Below are positions 8,537-15,456 of a stretch of 34,883 nucleotides of DNA, piece by piece. The stretch comes from Clostridiales bacterium. Its GTDB lineage: Bacteria; Bacillota; Sulfobacillia; Sulfobacillales; Sulfobacillaceae. The stretch lies in assembly GCA_027365485.1 (NCBI GenBank), contig DAHXNH010000003.1, positions 1 through 34,883 on the forward strand. Direction: 5' to 3'. Within the stretch, counting starts at the first letter, position 1. Each line of letters starts with the position of its first letter. A program made the position numbers and the translations under genes. The notes under the pieces are model-generated. The model was not told where the DNA came from and made no database searches. It saw only the letters and a list, made by a program, of their open reading frames with translations.

Positions 8537-8773
8537 ATGAGACAACTGGGATCGTATGAGGTCAAGACCCATCTAGCGAAATTACTCGAAGCTGTCGAAC
8601 AGGGTGATACCATCATCGTCACACGCCGGGGGAGACCCATAGCCAAAATCGAGCCGTATCGTCCACTGCCGATGTCTGTAGACTCTATCGAGCAAGAGTT
8701 CGAACGCCTGCGCCTATCGCTGAAGCCGGGAGGGAGCCTTCGGGAATTAATCGAAGAGGGGCGGCGTTTTTGA
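8537..8773 (+). CDS. Antitoxin, Phd/YefM-like, of a VapBC-type module
   Basis: The 78-aa protein begins MRQLGSYEVKTHLAKLLEAVEQGDTIIVTRRGRPIAKIEP, the standard Phd/YefM fold: a strand, the helix in which T/S-x-L-x-x-LL packs the dimer, and the RGRPIAKI hairpin. The C-terminal half (about residues 45-78) is charged and helical, the part that wraps and neutralises the toxin. GGGAG at 8525-8529 lies seven bases before ATG. Its TGA overlaps the toxin ATG by one base (TGATG), so translation is coupled. It appears intact while its toxin partner is broken, so it may persist as an orphan antitoxin able to neutralise related toxins elsewhere. Confidence 0.88.
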   Translation: MRQLGSYEVKTHLAKLLEAVEQGDTIIVTRRGRPIAKIEPYRPLPMSVDSIEQEFERLRLSLKPGGSLRELIEEGRRF

Positions 8774-9197
8774 TGGCCTTCGTCCTCGACGCTTCCGTGG
8801 CACTGGCCTGGTGCTTCCCCGACGAATCAAGCAATCACGCGGTATCTATCTTTCATCGCTTCAAGGAAGAAACCGCCATCGTCCCGTCCATTTGGCCTCC
8901 CGAGGTGGCCAACGCGCTCGTCGTCGCGATGCGGCGTGGTCGCCTCAACGAAGAGCAGTTTTCGCTGGTAGCGCGGCTTCTCTGGTAGCGCGGCTTCTAA
9001 AGGAGTTGCCTATTGAGATAGACTCATCGTTAGTGGTTCGCGCGCTTGACGGCGTAGTGAGCATGGCTGTAAACCACGCGTTAAGCGTTTACGACGCTTC
9101 TTACTTGGAACTGGCCCAACTGCTGAAATGCCCGATAGCCACCGCCGATGCGAAGTTGGCCAAGGCAGCCAAGACGTGTGCTATTGAGTTAATTTAA
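8773..9197 (+). pseudogene. vapC: VapC-type PIN-domain toxin, broken by a 17-bp duplication
   Basis: The gene starts at ATG 8773 and reads as a PIN-domain RNase (FVLDASVALAWCFPDE, then PPEVANALVVAMRRG). It stops early at a TAG (8986-8988) after 71 residues. The rest of the protein continues in another frame: LVARLLKELPIEI, then VYDASYLELAQ, then IATADAKLAKAA to the TAA at 9195-9197. Two adjacent identical 17-bp units (8965-8998) cause the break. Removing one gives a perfect 135-aa VapC, the usual length, with all four acidic positions (first Asp in VLDAS, Glu in PPEVAN, Asp in YDAS, Asp in TADA). The truncated product lacks the last two, so it should be inactive. PIN toxins cleave tRNA or rRNA. 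Recombination between the repeats would restore it. Confidence 0.9.
8965..8998. repeat. Perfect tandem duplication, two 17-bp units
   Basis: CTGGTAGCGCGGCTTCT occurs at 8965-8981 and again at 8982-8998 with no differences. Seventeen is not a multiple of three, so it shifts the vapC frame. Confidence 0.97.
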
Positions 9198-9437
9198 ACC
9201 GGGTTTTCGCACCATCGAACCTAGCGGTGTATCCAAGGGTTTGCTACCCAGATGGAAGCCATGCCAAGGTATGAATTTTCACCTCCAGGAGCAAACAGGC
9301 GAGGCGCTCGACCCAAGTCACCTCATCGGTCCCCACGACTCGGCGCACCTGCTGCTGGTTTCGAAAGCCTCACCGATTGGCGCTTGACACCACGCCTCAC
9401 AATGCCTGATGCTAAGGTCAAGGGAGCCATGATATTT

Positions 9438-9827
9438 ATGACCAACGATAAAGGCCCGGATACCGAGGAGCTTCTTGCGATTTTACGCGCAAATCGCGAC
9501 TTAGGACCCGAGTATGATCAGCCTACGGCCGAGCAAATTCAGCAGTGGTATGCGGCCCACAACGATTCCTCCTCAGAGATCAGGACGGACTTCCTCGGAG
9601 ATGCCCTCGATTGGCATGAACGTCGACACCTGGCCCGCGAGCAACGACGAATTTTTCGAGAAACGCGACGGAGTTCCCGACCGCATTCTGTGATCCCCGC
9701 CGTCATCGCGCTTTCCATTCCCCTCATGGCCCTGGCGGATCACTACGCTCGTGGCATGGGGGTTTTAGCCGTGCTGATCTTTGATTTTATCAGCGTGCTT
9801 TCCTTGATCCGGCATTCCGATCGCTAA
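9438..9827 (+). CDS. Small membrane protein of unknown function
   Basis: About 129 aa. The N-terminal two thirds are soluble and charged (EELLAILRANRDLGPEYDQPT, then ALDWHERRHLAREQRR); the C-terminus holds a hydrophobic hairpin of two probable membrane helices (VIPAVIALSIPLMALA, then MGVLAVLIFDFISVLSL). I do not recognise the family. The frame is open from 9252, but AGGGAG at 9421-9426 points to ATG 9438 (11 bases) or, less well, ATG 9429 (2 bases). It stands alone between the toxin-antitoxin remnant and the unrecognised genes downstream. Confidence 0.55.
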   Translation: MTNDKGPDTEELLAILRANRDLGPEYDQPTAEQIQQWYAAHNDSSSEIRTDFLGDALDWHERRHLAREQRRIFRETRRSSRPHSVIPAVIALSIPLMALADHYARGMGVLAVLIFDFISVLSLIRHSDR

Positions 9828-10070
9828 GCACTCCAGATATTGTATCCATAGATTACCGCGCCACCCCGAGCTCAAAGGTTTCATCAGGTGAATGGGAGGT
9901 TGCTGAGGCAGCGTCTTGGGGCGAGCATGCCGACCGCCCTCCAGTCGGTGATGGCTACCTTCCATGTTAGCCTGACCTACCCCACGAACTCAGGGAGCTC
10001 TTAAGATTGTCAGGGCACATTAAGACTCCACTGAAACCGTTACCATCTATCTTCGCGCGGAGGGATCGTC

Positions 10071-10262
10071 GTGGATGCCCTCTGGGTACCGAAGAATCCT
10101 CGCAGCCACTGGCACCGGAGTTCGGCACCCCACCAGGCCCTGTGGATTATCGACGTACGCTAGCGGTATCTTCATGCGTCCGTTACGGTATGCTGGAAAC
10201 GGGCACGGGCCGATGACCGCGTCGGTCCTATTGGAAAACGGGTTGGAGACCAGGCCGTGTGA
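10071..10262 (+). pseudogene. Unrecognised short gene with an in-frame TAG
   Basis: GTG 10071 is preceded by GGAGG at 10059-10063. It reads DALWVPKNPRSHWHR, then HQALWIIDVR, up to a TAG at 10161-10163; the same frame then continues with RYLHASVTVCWKRARADD to a TGA at 10260-10262. The residue mix looks protein-like on both sides of the TAG, suggesting a 63-residue gene broken by one stop. The evidence is composition and the ribosome site only. Other frames across this stretch are open too, so it may be chance. It belongs with the next two entries, one of which has the same pattern. The stretch 9828-10070 before it shows nothing. Confidence 0.3.
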
Positions 10263-10303
10263 CGCGAGAATGATACGCGGCCTGTTGAACGGGAGGGTCA
10301 CCC

Positions 10304-10537
10304 ATGATACCTTATGCGCTGTCGGACATCCGGCACAAAATGTTACACGCCTGGGACGAGATCCATCGGGTGCACGCCCGGACGCAAATGAAATGCTTTG
10401 GCGGGTTCTTCGGGCCTGGGCGGGAGCTTTCACGCCCGCTGCGATTCTGGGGCCCCGAAGATATGGCTCGACCACCCCAAACGCTGGAGGCGTGGTGGGT
10501 GGCTCCGAATCATTGGCGCCCCGATTACCAGGAGTAG
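10304..10537 (+). CDS. Unrecognised 77-aa protein, perhaps N-terminal half of a broken gene
   Basis: It has a good start (GGGAGGG at 10291-10297, then ATG 10304) and an aromatic-rich sequence (LRFWGPEDMARPPQTLEAWW, then VAPNHWRPDYQE). It ends at a TAG (10535-10537). The next frame (from ATG 10562) is in the same register, with eight sense codons and no other stop between them. Either these are two coupled genes or one gene of about 260 codons cut by an amber codon. No domain is recognised; no signal peptide or membrane segment. Confidence 0.5.
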   Translation: MIPYALSDIRHKMLHAWDEIHRVHARTQMKCFGGFFGPGRELSRPLRFWGPEDMARPPQTLEAWWVAPNHWRPDYQE

Positions 10538-10561
10538 GGGCGTCCACGGATTAGCTACAGG

Positions 10562-11086
10562 ATGATCCGCGATCGGTGGGCATGGTGGCAGGACGACACC
10601 GTGCAGGCCACCGGCACGATTGCGCGGGCGCGCGAGCAACATCTGACCGAAACGGAACTGTTGACGTATGGACGCCCCTACTTGCCCCCGGCGGAGAATG
10701 CCCACTTATGGTTGTGGCTGAATCCGGGCATTTGGGCAGCATCCTTTGGGTTGGTCGCGGATAATCTCGATGTTCCCCTCTTCGACGACCTCTACGAAGA
10801 TGAGCAGGCGGTCCATGTCTTAGCAGGCCATGGCCTGACGTCTTCGGTGTTTCCGGGGGATAATGAGGCCCTCGACCACTGGGACATCAACACCTGGGAT
10901 CGCGATCAAGATCTGACGGACTTCGCCAACTTTCATCAACTCTGGATGGATATGGGCACGGGATTTTGTCGGCCTATGACCGCGGAAGGGTCCAATGGTC
11001 GCCAATGGGATATTATCGTCGATACCCTGGAACTCAACGGTCCCTTAGACGAAACGCATCCGGTGTTTGATCTGCCCATTCTTTAA
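10562..11086 (+). CDS. Unrecognised acidic 174-aa protein
   Basis: A soluble, acidic, Trp-rich protein (MIRDRWAWWQDDT, then PPAENAHLWLWLNPGIW, then FPGDNEALDHWDINTWDRD). The block ENAHLWLWLN recalls the MT-A70 methyltransferase phrase with AHLFLWV, but no DPPW motif is present, so I do not assign that function. There is no convincing ribosome site before ATG 10562, which fits the idea that this is the C-terminal part of the gene begun at 10304. Downstream 11087-11347 has nothing I can support. Confidence 0.5.
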   Translation: MIRDRWAWWQDDTVQATGTIARAREQHLTETELLTYGRPYLPPAENAHLWLWLNPGIWAASFGLVADNLDVPLFDDLYEDEQAVHVLAGHGLTSSVFPGDNEALDHWDINTWDRDQDLTDFANFHQLWMDMGTGFCRPMTAEGSNGRQWDIIVDTLELNGPLDETHPVFDLPIL

Positions 11087-11347
11087 TCAACTACTCAAGA
11101 CACACACAACTGCCCGTTAATACCATAAGCGGGGCGACTGCTGAACGCGTTTCTTAGGGCACGAACGCCCCCGTTAAGGTCGTAACTGGTATCGCCTCGC
11201 TCGGATCTTGGAACACAAACGACTTTATCATCCTGTCCCCCCAGAAGTGTGATTGAAGAGCACCTCCTACGATAGGAAGGCAATATCTACAACACGCGAT
11301 TTTGAATCCGACGGCGATCTAATAGCATTAGAAAGAGCTGGGGTCTC

Positions 11348-11651
11348 ATGCATGGCGCGTGGGTCGTGTGGTCTTTATGGAGTGCCTTCCTCTGCTCCCT
11401 TAGCCTCACATGGTATGGGTTTCGTGGGTGACAAACCTCTCGTTGGTGGGCGTTTTTGCTCGCGTCCGCGCTTAGCGGCTATTTTTACGATAGGCGCGAT
11501 TCCCATCGCGCTTCTCGTCGGCGTATTGCCCCTGTTACAACTAAGCTGGGCGTTCTCTGCAAGATTTCGGCATAGACATTGGCAGAGCTCCGCCTTTGGA
11601 ATGGGCACCTTCGCGCTATGGGTCGCCCTAACATTAACTCCCGTAATTTAG
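11348..11651 (+). pseudogene. Decayed small multi-pass membrane protein
   Basis: From ATG 11348 one frame reads a membrane helix (WVVWSLWSAFLCSLSLTWY), meets a TGA at 11429-11431, and continues RWWAFLLASALSGYF. From about 11480 the neighbouring frame carries two more hydrophobic helices (IGAIPIALLVGVLPLLQL, then FGMGTFALWVALTLTPVI) to a TAA at 11649-11651. Joined, they make a four-helix protein of about 100 residues. One stop and one frameshift would explain the present state. The family is not recognised; chance hydrophobic frames are the alternative. Confidence 0.35.
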
Positions 11652-11839
11652 CCACGCTGATGAAAGCCATCATCCGTATGCGGAATCCTTTCACCTGTGC
11701 TCATTTAGATTTAAAAAAGATTGCCAAGTTCGATGACCAATCTCTGAATCGCCAGCCTTATTTAAGAGACCCCTTTCCCCTCCGTTTCACGACTGGGGGG
11801 CAGGATAACACAAACTCTCGATATGGTGCAGGGGGCACC

Positions 11840-12436
11840 TCATTTTTTCAATGTATTTGACTTCCGTTCAGCTTTAGTTTGGACGAACCCAATTGGTCTA
11901 CCTAAATAGCTACCCTGTTTGAGTAGCTTGCTTACGGTGCAATCACTCACACGATACTCTTGGGTGCGCAATTCGCTCGTCAGGTTGCGCAAACTCTTGG
12001 ACGACCAAGAGTAACGGGCGTTCGGGATCGCGCCGAATGGCGGCGGCGACCAGGGCCAGCAAGGGGGGGGATGAGGGTCGGGATCGTGTGGGACAATGGA
12101 CCGGCGGTCGGCTCCAGGCCGATGGATGCGTGTGGACGCTGTCAGAGCCTCTGGATGTTGGACCTTGCGGATGCCTGCGCTGACGGTATTCGGAGCCAGG
12201 CCAGTCATCTGGCTGACCGCGGCGATGCCGCCGTAGCCCAGTTCCACGGCGGTCGCCCTCGCCCACGTGCGCTTCACTTTTTCATTGCGGACGGGAGCTA
12301 TCCTGTCGTATGGCTGCCGTAAGCATCGCGTCATTGGCTGTCCGAGAATCATCCTTAGAGCCTCCCCCAGAATAGGGATGAAGAGCTCTTCGCCATGATT
12401 ATCCCCCGACCCTTTACTGGACAGAGAATCGCTCAA
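11840..12436 (-). pseudogene. ISAzo13-family transposase remnant, N-terminal region
   Basis: The minus-strand frame contains the ISAzo13 N-terminal phrase ELGYGGIAAVSQMTGLAPNT followed by RIHRPGADRRS, and later SSKSLRNLTSELRTQEYRVS with TVSKLLKQ. The segment between (LLALVAAAIRRDPE) lies in another frame, so at least two frame changes occur at about 12000-12090. The sequence then stops at 11840 where the catalytic domain should begin, so the whole DDE core is missing. A non-functional relic. The 155 bases between it and the permease gene show nothing clear. Confidence 0.75.
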
Positions 12437-12591
12437 TGGCGATGATTGCCATCAACGAGATGGCGGGAAATCGATCGTAAACGGGCCGATTTTCAAGACA
12501 ATCCGAGTGGAGAAACCGCCATCTTTCTCTAGTGACTCGTTCATGTTAATTTTCCGTGAGTTCTAAGAGCCTTTAAGTTTTCGCTAACTTG

Positions 12592-13644
12592 CTAGGAGCG
12601 AACGCCAGACCGTATTTTCCACAAGGCGCGCCGGCCGATTTGACGCACGACCCACCGCCAGACAAAGAACATGGGTGCGGCAATGCCCAGCAACAGCAAC
12701 AGTCGATTCACGCCGACGAGATTCGATCCGTTCACCGCTTCATAGACCCACGCCGTGATCAGAGCTAGTCCGGCATAGACGCCATTCCAAAGCACAGGAA
12801 AGTAAAACGCATCAAAAAATCTCTCCCAAAGTACCTTCTGAAACAGGCGTTGGCCCAACCAGCCCATAGCCCCCAGCCACACCCCGAACCACAAGGCAAT
12901 CAGCCATTGGTCGAATCGGCTAAAGGCGACCACTTTCGGCGTGCTTTGGACGTACAAACTCAGGTGGTTACTGATGATGCTTGCCGGCGACAATGCTGCC
13001 ATCAGGTTTTGCACGGCCACTTCCAAGCGGTTCGCGGAACCACCGATTACCATTTCAATCACTGATTGCAACAAGGTGGGCCATGCGACCATCACCACCA
13101 CCCCAATGGCGGCATAAATCACGTTACCGATGGCCGACACCACCATCATCGCAGTCGCGGCGATGACCAAGTGTACCAGGATCAGATAGGCCATGGCATC
13201 CACGATGGTAACTGACACTCCGCTTTGGCCGACCGCAAGCCAGGCTCCCTCCATCGCAATCCCGGTGAGCACGTAGGCGCCAATGATCGTGGCACTGACA
13301 TAGAAAGCCTTGGCCCACCACACATGGCGTCGCTCCACGGCCCCTTCCAGCACATAGGCGAGTCTTCCTTGCGAAAAATCGTACCAAAACACGACCAATC
13401 CAAGCCCTCCTGCAATCACCGTAGAGGCGGCAATGGTGGTATTCCCATAACCTCCAATTAACTGAATAATCAAGGTGCGGACAGGACCCACTTCGAAATC
13501 GTTGTACAATTGAATAAACCATGGTGCTACCAGCATGGCACAGGCTAAGATATACCAGCTTCGATTGATCCGCCACTCACGGTAGCGAACCGCCGGCAGG
13601 ATCCATCCATTTAAGTTAAAGCGTCCCCGCATGGAATGTTTCAC
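12592..13644 (-). CDS. ABC transporter permease, YtrC/D-like
   Basis: A 350-aa integral membrane protein with about seven to eight hydrophobic segments (for example WYILACAMLVAPWFIQLY near residue 31 and LLLLLGIAAPMFFVWRWVV near the end). It has no enzyme motif. It is the last gene of a three-gene unit with an ATPase and a GntR regulator. The start is GTG 13644, with GGAGGG eight bases upstream, so it overlaps the end of the ATPase gene by 29 bases. With the ATPase it should form a small-molecule or peptide exporter, or a lantibiotic-immunity or cell-envelope-stress transporter as in the Bacillus Ytr system. The substrate is unknown. Confidence 0.75.
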   Translation of the reverse strand: MKHSMRGRFNLNGWILPAVRYREWRINRSWYILACAMLVAPWFIQLYNDFEVGPVRTLIIQLIGGYGNTTIAASTVIAGGLGLVVFWYDFSQGRLAYVLEGAVERRHVWWAKAFYVSATIIGAYVLTGIAMEGAWLAVGQSGVSVTIVDAMAYLILVHLVIAATAMMVVSAIGNVIYAAIGVVVMVAWPTLLQSVIEMVIGGSANRLEVAVQNLMAALSPASIISNHLSLYVQSTPKVVAFSRFDQWLIALWFGVWLGAMGWLGQRLFQKVLWERFFDAFYFPVLWNGVYAGLALITAWVYEAVNGSNLVGVNRLLLLLGIAAPMFFVWRWVVRQIGRRALWKIRSGVRS

Positions 13645-14539
13645 GCTTATATCCCTCCGCTTCTAACAATCGACGAACCACCTCGGCCAGATCCATGTCG
13701 ACCACGTCGACATAAAGCGCCCCCGCGCTTCGAAATTGTTCGACCAGCCCATCCGGGGTTCCCCGTGCGACTCCCGCAGCCATGCGCCCGCTCCACTCGG
13801 GTGAAACCTCACGTAGACTATCTTTTACTCTAGGTGTCGCGCCTTCCGGGAAAAAGCCCTGAACCCGAGTGAACGTTTTCTTTACCGTATCCACAGGGCC
13901 ATCGATGAGCATCTGGCCTCGGTGGAGTAAAGCCACCTGATCGCACAATCGCTCGACGTCTTCAATCAGGTGGCTGATAAAGATCACGGTGGTGTGATCT
14001 TCGCTCACGACATCTAAAATCAATTGCAATACTTGTCGTTTCACCACCAGGTCGAGTCCGTTAGTCGGTTCATCCAAAATTAACAGTTTTGGACTAGCAG
14101 ATAACGCCAGGGCGATTTGCAGCTGCGTTTTGGTTCCGTACGATAGTTCACCGATGCGCTGACTCGGTTCCAGTTCAAACGCCTTTAACAACTTTTGAAA
14201 TCGGGCCGCATTCCACTGCTCATACATCAACTCTTCGTAGCGCGCCCATTCTGCGATGCGAAAGCCTGGGCCCAAGCGGCTGTCTGCTCCGACATAGTAC
14301 ATCTGCTGACGGGCTCGCCCGCTTTCTAGCGTAAGCGGCACCCCGCCCACCGCCACCAATCCCGAATCCGGCCACAATATCCCTAGGATCAGGCGGCACA
14401 GCGTCGTTTTGCCCGACCCGTTGGACCCAATCAATCCGTAGATGGATCCCTCCGGAATAGCCCAGTCAATCCGTGTCAACACCTTTTGACCTCGAAAGGT
14501 CTTGTCCAAATTTTCCACGGTCACCAAGGATGAGGTCAT
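13616..14539 (-). CDS. ABC transporter ATP-binding protein, YtrB-like
   Basis: The 307-aa protein has a complete nucleotide-binding domain in its first 220 residues: Walker A GSNGSGKTT, signature LSYGTKTQ (in place of LSGGQ), Walker B LLILDEPTNGLD, and H-loop FISHLIEDVE. The variant signature is common in the YtrB/YxlF-like group. The last 90 residues are an accessory domain that is variable in this group. Its ATG overlaps the GntR stop (ATGA at 14536-14539), showing coupled translation. It energises the permease encoded next. Confidence 0.9.
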   Translation of the reverse strand: MTSSLVTVENLDKTFRGQKVLTRIDWAIPEGSIYGLIGSNGSGKTTLCRLILGILWPDSGLVAVGGVPLTLESGRARQQMYYVGADSRLGPGFRIAEWARYEELMYEQWNAARFQKLLKAFELEPSQRIGELSYGTKTQLQIALALSASPKLLILDEPTNGLDLVVKRQVLQLILDVVSEDHTTVIFISHLIEDVERLCDQVALLHRGQMLIDGPVDTVKKTFTRVQGFFPEGATPRVKDSLREVSPEWSGRMAAGVARGTPDGLVEQFRSAGALYVDVVDMDLAEVVRRLLEAEGYKRETFHAGTL

Positions 14540-14937
14540 TGGTCATTCCGCCCTTTCGCACGTTCCCACTCACTCACCACGCTATGAAACAGTTCCCGCA
14601 ATTCGTCCACAGTCATCTGCATATGGTGCGCCTCCACCAAGAGTTGCTGTATCGCCTCAACCATCAGTCCGATCCGCTGAGCACGGTCGGGCACCGATTC
14701 CAGGTCGGCAATATATGTTCCCCTGCCTTGGATCACGGTTATGACGCGTTGGCGTTCTAGCTCTCGATAAGCCTTCGCAATCGTGTTGGGGTTCAAAGTC
14801 ATTTCGACCGCTAAATCACGTACGGATGGCAATCGGTCACCCGCTTGCACGACCCCTTGAGCGACCCCTTGCCGAATCCCTTGGATGACTTGCTGGTAGA
14901 TCGGTACGGACGACTGAGGATTCACTCGAAACCACAT
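14536..14937 (-). CDS. GntR-family transcriptional regulator, YtrA subfamily
   Basis: The 133-aa length is typical of YtrA regulators, which have the GntR winged helix but only a short helical C-terminus. The DNA-binding domain is clear: IYQQVIQGIRQGV, then AGDRLPSVRDLAVEMTLNPN, then TIAKAYRELERQ, then GRGTYIA. The start ATG 14937 has AAGGAGG six bases upstream. As first gene of the operon it most likely represses its own transcription and that of the ABC pair until an inducer, often a cell-wall-active antibiotic in known cases, is present. Confidence 0.92.
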   Translation of the reverse strand: MWFRVNPQSSVPIYQQVIQGIRQGVAQGVVQAGDRLPSVRDLAVEMTLNPNTIAKAYRELERQRVITVIQGRGTYIADLESVPDRAQRIGLMVEAIQQLLVEAHHMQMTVDELRELFHSVVSEWERAKGRNDQ

Positions 14938-14957
14938 ACCGTACCTCCTTGAGCAAT

Positions 14958-14990
14958 AGTAATAACCGTACTGTTAGTAATAATACACTA
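14958..14990. promoter_or_regulatory. Candidate GntR operator: repeated TAGTAATA and a TAGT/ACTA box
   Basis: TAGTAATA occurs at 14958-14965 and 14975-14982, a 17-base period that would put both on nearly the same DNA face. The second copy is part of TAGTAATAATACACTA (14975-14990), with TAGT/ACTA ends. It lies just upstream of the regulator's ribosome site. YtrA-type operators often have TGTATTA-like dyads, so this is a reasonable but unproven site; the -10 may be TATTAT on the minus strand within it. Confidence 0.35.
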
Positions 14991-15456
14991 AGGATTCGTT
15001 TAGGTCGTCGAATCCTTCAAAAAAATTCATCGGTGGGTTTAGCGGGCCCATGGATCGGTGATCCTCGGCAGGAAAAATCGCCCCCGGTTCCGACGACTTC
15101 GGAGGCGACGACGAGAAACGTTCGTCGGGCTAACTCACCGAAAAAGCCGGCATCCTACTAGGAGCCTGTCCGTTAATTCCAGTTTCCTCCCGGGTCAACA
15201 CAGCGTATACGTTTCCAACAAATAATAACCATAGATGTTGTGGAAGAGGCTGACAAGACGCCAATAGATGGACAAACTCCTAGGTTTCACTCCCCTGGTC
15301 CTCTCGATTAGCTAGTTAGGGCCTCATTCACAGCCATCACCGGAGCCCAAAGCCGGTAAGGTATGCAACAGGGGCTCACCGCCACATTCTGGCAGTGAGC
15401 CCCTGGGCTGATTCGAAAACAGAGGAGCCAGGGCATAAGGAGTAGGCCCCGAACCC
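14991..15456. other. Intergenic region upstream of the GntR operon
   Basis: No supported gene. It holds a small hairpin (CGACGA 15109-15114 with TCGTCG 15122-15127) and the strong hairpin at 15369-15405. The rest is featureless to my reading. Confidence 0.5.
15369..15405 (-). terminator. Strong hairpin, probable terminator of the CWB2 gene
   Basis: CAGGGGCTCAC (15369-15379) pairs with GTGAGCCCCTG (15395-15405), and inside it GCCA pairs with TGGC around the loop CATTC; only one pair is mismatched. It lies about 50 bases after the minus-strand CWB2 gene. The following bases (TTGCATACCTT) are only weakly T-rich. Confidence 0.65.

Noticed and set aside
10562-10760. MT-A70-like DNA methyltransferase
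   Set aside because: Only a short phrase (AHLWLWLN) is similar; the DPPW catalytic motif is absent.
10071-11086. Genome-wide TAG reassignment
   Set aside because: Clear genes in the window end in TAG at the expected length (GH172, propeller, TM2), so TAG is a stop here.
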